This document shows positions 1 to 8,729 of a stretch of DNA of 64,000 nucleotides, piece by piece (the stretch's first letter is position 1; each line of letters starts with the position of its first letter). Origin of the DNA: Secundilactobacillus collinoides DSM 20515 = JCM 1123 (lineage in GTDB: Bacteria > Bacillota > Bacilli > Lactobacillales > Lactobacillaceae); the NCBI RefSeq assembly GCF_001435975.1, contig NZ_AYYR01000039.1, forward strand, positions 1-64,000, given 5' to 3'. A program made the position numbers and the translations under genes. A model generated the notes under the pieces. It saw only the letters and a program-made list of their open reading frames with translations, was not told the DNA's origin and did not search any database.

Positions 1-227
1 CTCCATGGCCTATTTGTATAATTTGAACTTGTTGCACTTAGATTTTAAATCCGGGCCTTAATTCAACCTAAAAAACTCCTTTCATTTTTCTTTACTTTCC
101 ATCACGAAAGTATTAAAATTTCTAATTTTCACAAAGTAATCAACAGTTTGATGGTATAGTGCTTTTAACGTTAACGCCGACGTTAGCGTGTTCACTTATT
201 CTATTTTCCATAAAGGAGCGAGATACC

Positions 228-1643
228 ATGAAAACTGGGATGAAGAAATCTCTTTATTTGGGGTTAGCAGCAGTTTCCTTGGTTGCTGCAGGTGCAGCAA
301 CTTCAACGACCGCGAGTGCTAAATCCTACGCAACGATCAAATCCAACAAGACTTTAACAACGGCTGCAACTAGCCGCAACGTTAGTTTAACTGGTTCAAA
401 CGCCATTTATAACAAGGTCGGGACCTTGAAGGGTGCCAAACTAGTTGCCACTAAGACAACCGCTAAAAAGTTAGCAAAGTCGACGAGTGGCAAGGCCAAC
501 TTCCGTGCCTACAAGGTTGCTGTTACTAATCGCGGTTCCGTCTACTATAAAGTCGTTTCATTCGACGGCTCATACCGTGGCTGGGTCTATGGTGGTAAAT
601 CAACTTCTGCCTTCGCTGGCGGGGTTAAGTCTTACGACACCACAACAACAGCTACTGCACCATCGTCATCAGCTACTTATAAATTGAGCGCCTCGACCAG
701 CTCAACTTCAAACACCTTATTCTATCAACAACCTTCCTACGCCGAATACAAGATTGGCCGGGCGAAGGTCAATGGATCAACACTGACCTCCACCAGCGCA
801 TATGCTGACTCAACATTTACCTTTAGTGCTGCCGAAAAGACCTCACGTGAAGGCGCAACATGGTACAAAATTGCTTCAGTTGACGGTTCAACCACTAACG
901 GCTTAGTTGGTGCCTGGGTCAAAGCCTCAAATGTTACCCAGACGAACGCAGAACCAACCGCTACCTCGTCAAACAGTGTGACAGTCGTTTACCGAGATTC
1001 GAGTGGTAACATCATTTCGACAGCTTCCAACAAGTTCATTGCCGCATCCGGCACTTCAACCACCGAGGGTGGCAGCGTTGGCTCTGACAAAAACACGGCT
1101 GGTGAAACGCTGGAAACCTTCGCAAAGGACAATGTCCCTTCTGGCTATACAGTAACTAGCACTTCTGACTTGTCATCCGCCGTCTATGGTGGAACAGCGT
1201 ACGTGACTGTCGCAAAATCATCGACTTCTAAAGTCACCTTCGTCAACAGTAACTACAACACATTGTCATCATCTGACTTTGCCGACGGCTACCCATCATT
1301 AACGACCACCCAGCAAGAGGCTTTGACTGGGACTAGTGGGACAACAATCAGTTCTGACGCCTATGATACTGACGGTTCGATCGGCAGCCTCTTCAAGGGC
1401 ACCTCAGAAACTGCCTACACCACTGCTACCAGCTCAGATGGCACCACTAAAAGCGGATATGTCGGTGCTTCAGCAAGCAATGGCCGGTCATACTTCTACG
1501 TTTATGATGCGGACAAGACGGCTTCTGCAAACAGCAACTTAAGCTATGGCGACACGATCAAGGTCGTCTTTGACACCTACTACGTCACGACTCCATCAAC
1601 AACGACAACCACTGATTCAGGCAACACCAGTTACGTGAGCTAA
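228..1643 (+). CDS. S-layer protein precursor (SlpA/SlpB-like)
   Basis: Secreted surface protein of 471 residues that probably forms or contributes to the S-layer. Residues 1-31 are a signal peptide: basic start (MKTGMKKS), hydrophobic core, and cleavage probably after TTASA. The mature N-terminal half contains two repeated units ending in tryptophan/tyrosine-rich motifs (GSVYYKVVSFDGSYRGWVYGG near 118-138; TWYKIASVDGS near 230), the arrangement I recall from the cell-wall-binding part of L. brevis S-layer proteins. The rest is Ser/Thr/Ala-rich with almost no cysteine. The ATG at 228 was chosen over an upstream in-frame start at 159 because AAGGAG lies just before it and the signal peptide then starts correctly. 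It is monocistronic and followed by a strong terminator. Family assignment is from remembered similarity; whether it is the major S-layer subunit cannot be told. Confidence 0.8.
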   Translation: MKTGMKKSLYLGLAAVSLVAAGAATSTTASAKSYATIKSNKTLTTAATSRNVSLTGSNAIYNKVGTLKGAKLVATKTTAKKLAKSTSGKANFRAYKVAVTNRGSVYYKVVSFDGSYRGWVYGGKSTSAFAGGVKSYDTTTTATAPSSSATYKLSASTSSTSNTLFYQQPSYAEYKIGRAKVNGSTLTSTSAYADSTFTFSAAEKTSREGATWYKIASVDGSTTNGLVGAWVKASNVTQTNAEPTATSSNSVTVVYRDSSGNIISTASNKFIAASGTSTTEGGSVGSDKNTAGETLETFAKDNVPSGYTVTSTSDLSSAVYGGTAYVTVAKSSTSKVTFVNSNYNTLSSSDFADGYPSLTTTQQEALTGTSGTTISSDAYDTDGSIGSLFKGTSETAYTTATSSDGTTKSGYVGASASNGRSYFYVYDADKTASANSNLSYGDTIKVVFDTYYVTTPSTTTTTDSGNTSYVS

Positions 1644-1772
1644 TTTAGCAAAACGCAACGCAATGAAACTTACCAAAAAAAATCTTATTCCGAATATCGG
1701 CTAACCCTATGTTAGCTAGTAACTTCACATTTTATGTAAATAGGTCAATGGCTGCCAAACAGCCCCAGACCG

Positions 1773-1818
1773 AAAACACGCGCACCCTGGTCATTTGGCC
1801 CGGTTGCGCGTGTTTTTT
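1773..1818 (+). terminator. Rho-independent terminator of the S-layer gene
   Basis: Stem AAAACACGCGCA / TGCGCGTGTTTT followed by a T run, 130 bases after the S-layer stop codon. The opposite strand has no long T run after the stem. Confidence 0.8.
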
Positions 1819-1910
1819 GTTATTGTTCGATTGTTGTACGAGTTTAATCCAATGAAAATAGCGTTGAACCGTGTTCTCGAAGGCAAGGGTGAATCACCTT
1901 CTTCGCCACT

Positions 1911-3065
1911 TTAGCCCTCACCCCACACAGCCGTGGCAACCTTCTTAACCAACTCGATTTTTGCCCACTGCTGTTCTTCGGTCAGAACATTACCCTCTTC
2001 AGTTGAAGCAAAACCGCACTGGGTACTTAAACAAAGACGGTCTAATGGCACGTACTTGCCGGCTTCGTGAATGCGGTCAATGATGACCTTTGGATCTTCC
2101 AGTTTGCCGTCTTTTGAAGTCACCAAACCAAGTACGACCAGTTTATCAGTTGAAACCTTCTTTAGTGGTTCGAAGCCGCCAGCCCGTTCAGTGTCATATT
2201 CCAAGAAGTAGGCTGACACATTTTCCTGATTGAACAGCGGGTCGGCAACTGAATCATAGCCGCCAGCTGATGCCCAAGTAGAATGGTAGTTACCACGACA
2301 AATGTGGGTGTTCACGGTTAAATCGTCTGGCAAGCCCGCAATGGCCTTGTTATTAACCGTAACGTACTGCTGTTTTAAAATTGTCAGTCGTTCTTCATCC
2401 TGTGAGGCATCTGGACGGGCACCATCGTGTTGGCTCACGAGCATGCCCCACGTACAGTCGTCCAGTTGAACATTGCGGCAACCAGCATTGTAAAGGTCCA
2501 AAATTACGTGATGGTAAGCTTTTGCGATACCTTCAATCAGATCATCATCGGTTGGGTAAAATGCTTGAGTGGCCTTTAAATTTTCTGGTCGTTGCAATTC
2601 TGCCAAAAATTGCGCCGGCGCTGGAATCGTTTGTTTGACTAAAACAGTATCGCTGGCATGTTTTTGTGTAAATTTGAAATGCTCAACAAACGGGTGGTTC
2701 TCACCACTCAATAAACCTGTTAACCGAGCACTTTCAGCCCGCGTTTCTTCATCGTGGAAACTGTAACCTGAATCCAAGCTTACTTTTTCAACACCCTGAA
2801 GACCCCAGAAAAAGTCGAGGTGCCACCAGCTGCGACGAAATTCACCATCGGTAACTGCGTGCAGGCCAGCGTTTTCTTCACGGCGCAGCAGTTCGATAAT
2901 GGACTGGTCTTCCACCTGTTTGAGTTCGACGGCGTTGATCTCATGGTTAGCAAATTGCTCACGTGCGCGTTTCAAAGACAATGGCCGCAAAAAACTGCCG
3001 ACGACATCGTATCGAAATGGTGAGGTTGTGCGTTTTGTAAAAGTTTGTGTTGTGGTTTCGCTCAT
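1911..3065 (-). CDS. MetE-like methionine synthase family protein, paralogue 1 (YxjG/YxjH type)
   Basis: Protein of 384 residues related to the C-terminal catalytic half of cobalamin-independent methionine synthase, in the short YxjG/YxjH-type group. Such proteins transfer a methyl group to homocysteine or a related thiol. The expected zinc-ligand pattern is visible: HIC in NTHICRGNYHS, a conserved glutamate in YFLEYDTERAGGFEP, and the late cysteine in STQCGFASTEEGN. The N-terminal folate-binding half of MetE is absent, as usual for this group. The ATG at 3065 is preceded by AAGGGGA. The gene sits behind a methionine-type T-box and next to a close paralogue with its own T-box, so it is probably induced by methionine shortage. 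The exact methyl donor is unknown. Confidence 0.85.
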   Translation of the reverse strand: MSETTTQTFTKRTTSPFRYDVVGSFLRPLSLKRAREQFANHEINAVELKQVEDQSIIELLRREENAGLHAVTDGEFRRSWWHLDFFWGLQGVEKVSLDSGYSFHDEETRAESARLTGLLSGENHPFVEHFKFTQKHASDTVLVKQTIPAPAQFLAELQRPENLKATQAFYPTDDDLIEGIAKAYHHVILDLYNAGCRNVQLDDCTWGMLVSQHDGARPDASQDEERLTILKQQYVTVNNKAIAGLPDDLTVNTHICRGNYHSTWASAGGYDSVADPLFNQENVSAYFLEYDTERAGGFEPLKKVSTDKLVVLGLVTSKDGKLEDPKVIIDRIHEAGKYVPLDRLCLSTQCGFASTEEGNVLTEEQQWAKIELVKKVATAVWGEG

Positions 3066-3121
3066 TAGAAAAATCCCCTTTTTAAAAAACTTATTTACTG
3101 ACAGTGTTCGTTAAATGAAAC

Positions 3122-3370
3122 AAAAAAAGCTTCCGTCCCATACCAATTATTTGGTATAGGGACGAAAGCTCGTGTTACCACCCTAGTTCGTGCTGCGTTC
3201 ACACACAACACCTCGAGGTACCTGCTGATACCCGGCCAGTTATCGGTGGCAACCGGAAGCAAAGCGTGAACCTTGCGACTGCTCTGAGCTCATCTTCGTC
3301 CCGTTTGCGGTCACCGCTTCTCACTTACACGGTTCACTGAACACCACTGGCGCAACTACTCTTCTCATCA
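3122..3370 (-). promoter_or_regulatory. T-box riboswitch, methionine type, upstream of MetE-like paralogue 1
   Basis: On the minus strand the leader contains the T-box core AGGGTGGTAACACG (3171-3184), followed by a strong terminator stem built on CGTCCC...GGGACG and a T run (3122-3170). Upstream is a long structured Stem I region. The candidate specifier is the ATG in GACGAAGATGAGC (3291-3293), which fits tRNA-Met. The same GAAGATG context appears in the other two T-boxes of the window. The specifier assignment is inferred from position and the function of the gene. Confidence 0.9.
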
Positions 3371-3486
3371 ACGCATTTCAATTAACGATTTATTAAATTC
3401 AAGTTAGATTATATGAGATTCATCTGTGAAAGTCAAGGGAGTTGCAAGCATCTCTTCTTTCCGAGACTGCGATCCGCGTGGGACAC

Positions 3487-4587
3487 CTATGCTGGCCAAA
3501 CTGCCTTTGCGGTATCCACGACCAGTTTTAGTTTGGCCCACTGGTCATCTTCAGTTAAATGGTTCCCCTCTTCAGTCGAAGCAAATCCGCATTGAGGTGA
3601 TAGACAAAGATTGTTTTGGGGCACAAACTGAGCCGCTTTTTTGATCCGGGTCTTCAATAAATCTGCGGATTCAAGATCAGGTTTCTTCGTCGTGACCAGC
3701 CCTAAAACAATGCGTTGTTCACGACCATTGTCCGCAATCTTTTTGAGTGGTTCGAAGCCGCCTGACCGTTCGTCATCATATTCCAAAAAATAGCCGTCAA
3801 TGTGCAGCTCAGCTAAATAATCGGCGACCGGATCGTAAGCCCCAGCGCCGGCCCAATTGGAGTCGTAGTTTCCTCGACAAACGTGCATTGTCAGTGTCAG
3901 GTCATCAGGTTTGTTATCCGCAATCGCGTTGATGGCCTTGACCGTTGCTTCACACAACGGTGCCAGTTCAGGCAAAATCGTCTTACCCTTTGAGAAGCTG
4001 GCCCACATGCCCCATGAGGTGTCGTCCAATTGCAGATAGCGGCAGCCAAGGTCGTAAAAGTGTTGTACGGTCTCTTGGTAAGCCTTGATCTCATCAGCCA
4101 AAAACGCGTCGAAATCATGATAGTAATTGTCGTAAATCATGGCAGCTTCATTAGGAAATAGCACCGAGGGGCTCGGAATCGTCTGCTTAGGTGTAATGCC
4201 AGCCGGAACAATACTTTGTAAAAATTGGAAGCCTTTGAAAAATGGGTGGTCTGGGTTGTAGGTGATTTTGCCATCAATTCGAATAGCGCCCTTGCGCGTT
4301 TCTTGTCCGTTGAACACAAACCCATGCTCTGGTTCAAAGAAATCGGCACCGTTTAACCCGGCCAAAAAGTCCAGGTGCCACCAGCTGCGATGAAATTCAC
4401 CATCGGTAACATCGGTCAGGCCGAGATCGATTTCTTTTTTTACTAATCGTTCAACTTGTTGATTTTCAATTGCTGTCGCATCATTTTGACTAATTTTCCC
4501 GGCTTTCAAATCAGCGTGGGCCTGCTTAATTGCGGCCGGTCGTAAAAAGCTGCCGACAATATCGAAACGATTTGGAAATTGACTCAT
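3487..4587 (-). CDS. MetE-like methionine synthase family protein, paralogue 2 (YxjG/YxjH type)
   Basis: Second short MetE-like methyltransferase of 366 residues, clearly homologous to its downstream neighbour (shared GSFLRP, DGEFHRSWWHLDF, MHVCRGNYDS, LEYDDERSGGFEPLKK and QCGFASTEEGNHLTE segments). Zinc ligands are again the HVC pair, the Glu of the LEYDDE motif and the late Cys. The ATG at 4587 was chosen because AGGAGG stands eight bases before it; an open frame extends to 4665 but runs into the T-box terminator. The gene has its own T-box and its own 3' region, so the two paralogues are separate methionine-responsive units. The pair may differ in methyl donor or acceptor; nothing in the sequence decides this. 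Confidence 0.85.
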   Translation of the reverse strand: MSQFPNRFDIVGSFLRPAAIKQAHADLKAGKISQNDATAIENQQVERLVKKEIDLGLTDVTDGEFHRSWWHLDFLAGLNGADFFEPEHGFVFNGQETRKGAIRIDGKITYNPDHPFFKGFQFLQSIVPAGITPKQTIPSPSVLFPNEAAMIYDNYYHDFDAFLADEIKAYQETVQHFYDLGCRYLQLDDTSWGMWASFSKGKTILPELAPLCEATVKAINAIADNKPDDLTLTMHVCRGNYDSNWAGAGAYDPVADYLAELHIDGYFLEYDDERSGGFEPLKKIADNGREQRIVLGLVTTKKPDLESADLLKTRIKKAAQFVPQNNLCLSPQCGFASTEEGNHLTEDDQWAKLKLVVDTAKAVWPA

Positions 4588-4611
4588 GATTAAATTCCTC
4601 CTATTTACAAC

Positions 4612-4860
4612 AAAAAAATCGTCCCTAGAAATTACTCTAAGGACGATTGATCTTCGCGGTACCACCTTAATTACCCCGCCACGCGAGGTCGCTTAGTGTG
4701 CCCATAACGGTCACACAGCTGCAATAGTGGGCAGCACCCAATCCCGGCTTGCGATTGCTTACCATGATTTTGCTCAAAGACCATCTTCACCAAATACCGC
4801 TGATTCCATTGCACCAACCGGAACTCGCTTTGCAGGGTATGCTGGTTACTCATCTTCTCA
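4612..4860 (-). promoter_or_regulatory. T-box riboswitch, methionine type, upstream of MetE-like paralogue 2
   Basis: The minus strand shows the T-box core AAGGTGGTACCGCG (4655-4668) followed by a terminator stem ATCGTCC...GGACGAT with a T run (4612-4647). Stem I starts near 4860. The candidate specifier is ATG within GAAGATGGTC (4782-4784), matching the third T-box near 37505. Confidence 0.9.
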
Positions 4861-4973
4861 TTGTTTTATCATTTATTTGATTACTGTTAGTTTAATGCTT
4901 TGATGAGAAATGTCAACTTAATGTTGTGATTCTGTCAAAGAGAGAATTGAACTCTTTGGACCTGTTGACTTAA

Positions 4974-5090
4974 GTGGTGCTGGCAACGTGTTTTTAGGCC
5001 ACCGTGCCAAAACGAGTTCCAAGGCAAGGGGCTACTGCAGAACGGACTCTGAACGAAAAAGTCAGGCCCGGACTTTTTCGCTCAGACTTT
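4974..5090 (+). repeat. Truncated direct copy of the long-hairpin element
   Basis: A 117-bp unit starting GTGGTGCTGGCAACG that is directly followed by a related unit starting GTGGTGCTGGCGATG at 5091. It contains the 5' arm and apex (GTCAGGCCCGGACTTTTTCGC) of the hairpin element but breaks off about ten bases into the 3' arm. The complete copy follows. Confidence 0.75.
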
Positions 5091-5130
5091 GTGGTGCTGG
5101 CGATGTGCTTTTAGGCCACCGTGTCGAAAC

Positions 5131-5249
5131 GAGTTCTGCAAGGCAAGGGGCTACTGCAGAACGGACTCTGAGCCAAAAAGTCAGGCCCGGACTTTTTCGC
5201 TCAGAGTCCGTTCTGCTCCGCCCCTTAGGCGCCTTGCTCCACTCTCTAC
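5131..5249 (+). repeat. Long-hairpin element, complete copy 1
   Basis: Outer stem GAGT/ACTC, then GCAAGGC/GCCTTGC and AAGGGGC/GCCCCTT, then a long inner stem AACGGACTCTGAG/CTCAGAGTCCGTT around the apex GTCAGGCCCGGAC. The internal loops lie at the same places as in other copies. It ends ACTCTCTAC; read on the minus strand, the TAG at 5246-5248 is the stop codon of the neighbouring secreted-protein gene. Together with the truncated unit this fills most of the gap between 4861 and 5245. Confidence 0.85.
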
Positions 5250-5656
5250 TTCACCACAATATCATAATGACTTCCATAGGTGCCACGATCATGCACGACC
5301 CCTACACCCAGTGGTGTTTTGATTTTTGTTCCAAATTTTTTGTTGTTGGCTAAAATGAGGTAACCGTTTTTGTCACGGCCGTTTAGGGTGTAGGTGCCGT
5401 CTGATGTATATGCACCCATCCCATACACGTGACTGCCATTTGGTGAATAGTAGGTAAAGACCCGTTTGTGGTAATAGACCCGCCCCATTCGTTTAAACAC
5501 GCTAACGGACATTACGGCATCCTTGCTTGGATTGTACTTTGCCTGAGCATGCACCTGTGACCCTACTGGTGACAATGAAGGCAGTGCCAGACCACCAATC
5601 ATCGCAACAAAGATTATCATGACGTTCAATAATTTTTTAACTGACACTGTCTTCAT
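5246..5656 (-). CDS. Small secreted protein of unknown function
   Basis: Protein of 136 residues. The N-terminus (KKLLNVMIIFVAMIGGLALP) is a signal peptide with probable cleavage near VHAQA, leaving a mature chain of about 98 residues rich in Tyr, Gly and Lys with a beta-type pattern (FTYYSPNGSHVYGMGAYTSD). There is no cysteine, lipobox or LPXTG. I do not recognise the family; the mature part could be a small beta-barrel or SH3-like domain. Its TAG stop codon lies inside the conserved end of the long-hairpin element, so the transcript would run straight into that hairpin. Confidence 0.65.
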   Translation of the reverse strand: MKTVSVKKLLNVMIIFVAMIGGLALPSLSPVGSQVHAQAKYNPSKDAVMSVSVFKRMGRVYYHKRVFTYYSPNGSHVYGMGAYTSDGTYTLNGRDKNGYLILANNKKFGTKIKTPLGVGVVHDRGTYGSHYDIVVK

Positions 5657-5779
5657 TCCCCGGTTTCTTTAGATTTTCTTAACAACTCGAGGAATAGCAT
5701 ACCAAGAAAACGTGACGTGACTGTCACACACATCTAACAATATCTGTTGCTTTGTCATAATTGAAATGAAACTGTAACA

Positions 5780-5989
5780 CTAGTTATGTAAAGCATGAAA
5801 CCATGCGCCGCGTAAATCGGCACCAACTATCTGCAGAATCACGGTAATCAGTTGATCAGGCATATAATCTTCCCCCTTTAGCTCGGCTACATGGCCGTTC
5901 ACATGGGTGATTTTTGTGCCATCTGTTTTCAATTCAATATTATATGCTGTCAATAACTCGGCAAGCTTTTTTAAGTCTTCCGCTGTCAT
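5780..5989 (-). CDS. Hypothetical small protein
   Basis: Acidic protein of 69 residues without membrane segments (starts MTAEDLKKLAELLTAYNIEL). GAAGGAG lies about ten bases before the ATG at 5989. It stands alone between the secreted-protein gene and the pyrC terminator. No family recognised. Confidence 0.5.
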   Translation of the reverse strand: MTAEDLKKLAELLTAYNIELKTDGTKITHVNGHVAELKGEDYMPDQLITVILQIVGADLRGAWFHALHN

Positions 5990-6037
5990 TCATTAAGTCT
6001 CCTTCATTGTGACGTCTTCTCAATTTTAGCATAACTA

Positions 6038-6071
6038 AAACACCACCGAGCAATGTGCTCGGTGGTGTTTC
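6038..6071 (-). terminator. Terminator downstream of pyrC
   Basis: Near-perfect stem AAACACCACCGAGCA / TGCTCGGTGGTGTTT with a three-base loop, followed on the minus strand by TTTTAG. It ends the pyrB-pyrC transcript and separates it from the small gene at 5780. Confidence 0.8.
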
Positions 6072-6093
6072 AGGAGAAATCATTGGTTCTTCA

Positions 6094-7371
6094 TTAACGT
6101 TTATACGCAACTTGCCCATCAACCAGTGTTAACTGGGTACCGCCATAAACGGTATCACCAACAAATGGTGAATTATGACCCATTGATAGGAAGTCGTCCG
6201 TTTTAATTTCATAAGGGGTGGTGAGGTCAAACACGGCAAGGTCTGCCGGTTGGCCCACACTGAGGCTGCCAGCATTATCGAGGCCAAAGACCTTAGCTGG
6301 CTGCACAGCCATCCAGTTGATCAGCTGTGCGAGACTGAACGTGCCTGGTTTAACGAACTTGGTGTACAACTCTTGAAAGGCTGTTTCACTACCCGTAATA
6401 CCAAACGGTGATTTAAGCATCGACTGCGCCTTTTCTGCATCCGTATGCGGTGCGTGGTCAGTCGCAATCATATCGATCGTGCCATCCAGCAATCCTTGAA
6501 TCAGTGCCTGACGGTCGTTTTCACTGCCCAACGGCGGGTTCATTTTCAGCATAGCATTATCGGTAGTGATCTGGTCATCTGACAACAGTAAATGGTGCGG
6601 TGACACCTCGGCAGTCACGTTCACGCCAGCCTGCTTAGCAGCCCGTACAACCTGAATCGTGGCCGCAGACGAGACGTGGCAAACGTGGTAGTGGGCACCA
6701 GTCGCCTGAGCCAACACAACATCACGCGCAACCTGTGCCGTTTCACTGACACTTGGAATACCAGGCAACCCGAGTTCCCGGGAAGCAGCACCCTCGTGCA
6801 TCACCCCGCCATGGGTCAAACTATCGTCTTCAGCATGAGCGACAACGGCCATGTCTAAACCAGCCGCCTGCTTCATCGCCTCATACATCGTTTCACTTGT
6901 CTGAACACCGTTGCCGTCGTTGCTGAAAGCAAACGCGCCAGCTGCTTTAAGGGCTTTAAAGTCAACCAGTTCGTCACCGCCGCGATCTGTAGTAATGGTC
7001 GCGTACTGGACAATGTGTACAGCGCCATCTTTCTTGTTTTTGGCAATTTGAGCTGTTATGCGTTCCGGTGTGTCTGGTGTTGGAATGACATTTGGCATTG
7101 CTGCTACGGTCGTAAAACCGCCGTGGGCCGCAGCCAGACTACCAGTTTTAATCGTTTCCTTGTCGGTCTGACCGGGTTCGCGGTAATGAACGTGCACATC
7201 GACTAGACCGGGACTAACAAACAAGCCAGCCGCATCAAACACGTCATCCGCATTCACTTGCGCACCATCGAGTTTGCCGATGGCTGCAATCTTATCGTTT
7301 TCAATTAAAATATCTTGGGTTTTGATTTGACCATCAATCAGTAACTGGCCATTTTTGAGTAATCGCTTCAT
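6094..7371 (-). CDS. pyrC: Dihydroorotase
   Basis: Cytosolic zinc amidohydrolase of 425 residues converting carbamoyl-aspartate to dihydroorotate in UMP synthesis. The metal-binding motif is DVHVHYREPGQTDKE near residues 58-72; further conserved segments are AHAED, EVSPHHLLLSD and the late Asp in MIATDHAPHT. Length is normal for the Bacillus-type enzyme. Its ATG lies 15 bases after the pyrB stop, so the two form an operon controlled by the attenuator upstream of pyrB. Unusually compared with the larger pyr clusters I know from lactobacilli, the unit ends here with a terminator, so the remaining pyrimidine genes must be elsewhere or absent. Confidence 0.95.
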   Translation of the reverse strand: MKRLLKNGQLLIDGQIKTQDILIENDKIAAIGKLDGAQVNADDVFDAAGLFVSPGLVDVHVHYREPGQTDKETIKTGSLAAAHGGFTTVAAMPNVIPTPDTPERITAQIAKNKKDGAVHIVQYATITTDRGGDELVDFKALKAAGAFAFSNDGNGVQTSETMYEAMKQAAGLDMAVVAHAEDDSLTHGGVMHEGAASRELGLPGIPSVSETAQVARDVVLAQATGAHYHVCHVSSAATIQVVRAAKQAGVNVTAEVSPHHLLLSDDQITTDNAMLKMNPPLGSENDRQALIQGLLDGTIDMIATDHAPHTDAEKAQSMLKSPFGITGSETAFQELYTKFVKPGTFSLAQLINWMAVQPAKVFGLDNAGSLSVGQPADLAVFDLTTPYEIKTDDFLSMGHNSPFVGDTVYGGTQLTLVDGQVAYKR

Positions 7372-7386
7372 TCGTCTCTTATCCGC

Positions 7387-8331
7387 CTAGTCTTCGTCAA
7401 TCAGGCCGCGGTAGCGTAACATGCTGGCCATGATTGCCATGCGGATGAACACACCGTTTGCCATTTGAGTAAAGATCCGTGAACGGTCGCATTCAACCAG
7501 TGAATCTGCAATTTCAACACCGCGGTTGACTGGCGCCGGATGCATGATGATGGCGTGATCCTTCATTCGGGATTCACGTTCTTCAGTCAAACCATAAGCA
7601 GCGTTGTACTTGCTGGCTGTAAAAGTGCTGTTTTCTGATGCGTCCAAGCGTTCGTGTTGAACTCTCAGGAACATCATGACATCGACCTTTTCTACCAGGT
7701 CATCAACGGGCATCCAAGTCCCGTATTCAGCAAACTCGTTGTTGAACCACTTTTCAGGACCGCCAAAGTATACTTCAGCACCTAACTTGTTGAGGACTTC
7801 CATGTTTGAACGGGCAACGCGTGAGTGGGTCAAATCGCCGACAATGGCGACTTTTAAGCCATCAAAGTGACCGAATTCTTCATAAATGGTCATCATGTCA
7901 AGCAGCGATTGTGAAGGATGTTCGCCAGAACCGTCACCGCCGTTTGCGATTCCCAAGTGAATGTGCGGGTCGTTTACTAAGTCGTTGTAATATTCGTTCT
8001 TTCGGTCGCGGATAGCCACAACGTCAACACCCAAGGCTTGGAACGTCTTGACGGTGTCGCCCATTGTTTCACCTTTGTTAACTGAGCTGTTTGAAGGGTC
8101 GAAGTTGACCACTTGCAACCCTAATTTACGTTCAGCAACTTCGAAACTTGTGTGAGTCCGTGTGCTTGATTCGAAGAACAGGTTGGCCGCGTAGACGGGC
8201 CGCTTCAATTGGATTTCTTTACCAGCTTTAAATTGTTGAGCTTCACGGATCATGTCCATGACTTCATCAGCACCTAAATCTTTCATACTGAGTACGTTTG
8301 CGTAACTTAACGGCTTGGTGGTTTCTAGCAT
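7387..8331 (-). CDS. pyrB: Aspartate carbamoyltransferase catalytic chain
   Basis: Cytosolic enzyme of 314 residues joining carbamoyl phosphate and aspartate at the committed step of pyrimidine synthesis. The carbamoyl-phosphate motif is FFESSTRTHTSFE near residues 52-64; other family segments are GDGSGEHPSQSLLDM, VGDLTHSRVARSN and MHPAPVNRGVEI. Length matches the Firmicute catalytic chain. The ATG at 8331 has AGGAGG eight bases before it. First gene of pyrB-pyrC, directly downstream of the attenuator. Confidence 0.96.
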   Translation of the reverse strand: MLETTKPLSYANVLSMKDLGADEVMDMIREAQQFKAGKEIQLKRPVYAANLFFESSTRTHTSFEVAERKLGLQVVNFDPSNSSVNKGETMGDTVKTFQALGVDVVAIRDRKNEYYNDLVNDPHIHLGIANGGDGSGEHPSQSLLDMMTIYEEFGHFDGLKVAIVGDLTHSRVARSNMEVLNKLGAEVYFGGPEKWFNNEFAEYGTWMPVDDLVEKVDVMMFLRVQHERLDASENSTFTASKYNAAYGLTEERESRMKDHAIIMHPAPVNRGVEIADSLVECDRSRIFTQMANGVFIRMAIMASMLRYRGLIDED

Positions 8332-8352
8332 AATATTTCCTCCTAAAATTAA

Positions 8353-8551
8353 ACGCGCCTTGCCATGTTTGCAAAGCGCGCCTTTTTAGGATTCCTCATT
8401 AATGTTCGGATTTTCCTGGACGTTTTGCTCTCACGGGAGACAATTAAATCGTCAATATGAATTAAAAAACCTCTTTACTGCCTGTGAGTAAAGAGGTTGG
8501 TGTCTGGACTTATAGCCAGTCATTACCGATCCTTTTTAGCCTCACAGGACT
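8353..8551 (-). promoter_or_regulatory. PyrR-dependent attenuator leader of pyrBC
   Basis: Read on the minus strand: a PyrR-binding loop AGTCCTGTGAGGCT (8538-8551) matching the ARUCCNGNGAGGYU-type consensus, then a terminator ACCTCTTTACT...AGTAAAGAGGT with T run (8469-8498), then a second weaker PyrR-like loop GTCTCCCGTGAGAGC (8427-8441), then a second hairpin GCGCGCTTTGC...GCAAGGCGCG (8353-8381) just before the pyrB ribosome-binding site. The tandem arrangement suggests two attenuation points responding to uridine nucleotides through PyrR. Confidence 0.85.
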
Positions 8552-8577
8552 AAATGTTAAAGGTTTAATTGCTTTAA

Positions 8578-8605
8578 AGTATACGCACATTTCTAGAAAT
8601 TGCAA
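8578..8605 (-). promoter_or_regulatory. Probable pyrBC promoter
   Basis: On the minus strand TTGCAA and TATACT are separated by 16 bases, about 30 bases upstream of the first PyrR loop. The rest of the stretch up to 8729 shows nothing else clear. Confidence 0.55.
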
Positions 8606-8729
8606 GGTCGTTTTAAGATGTTTTTGCAGAAAGTTGGTTTCGTTTTATTTTGAAACATTGTGCGGTCTTGTGTTCGTCATAACCGAACATTATCCCTCCG
8701 TTAGGCCAAACGTTCAGCACCGACGCTTA

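Noticed and set aside
3122-3370. T-box region considered as SAM riboswitch or tRNA
   Set aside because: The T-box core and downstream terminator are diagnostic; no SAM-box core or cloverleaf with CCA-type end was found.
4974-5249. Hairpin elements considered as insertion sequences
   Set aside because: No transposase, no clear target duplication; at best a non-autonomous element whose partner, if any, is outside the window.
4988-5353. Open frames across the hairpin repeats (also 40299-40752, 55899-56195, 15216-15566)
   Set aside because: Translations simply repeat the element (SARQ, CRTDSEPKSQARTF and similar), with no ribosome-binding site; palindromic repeats create frames by chance.
7015-7206. 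Small plus-strand frames opposite pyrC and pyrB
   Set aside because: Antisense to conserved enzyme genes without start signals.
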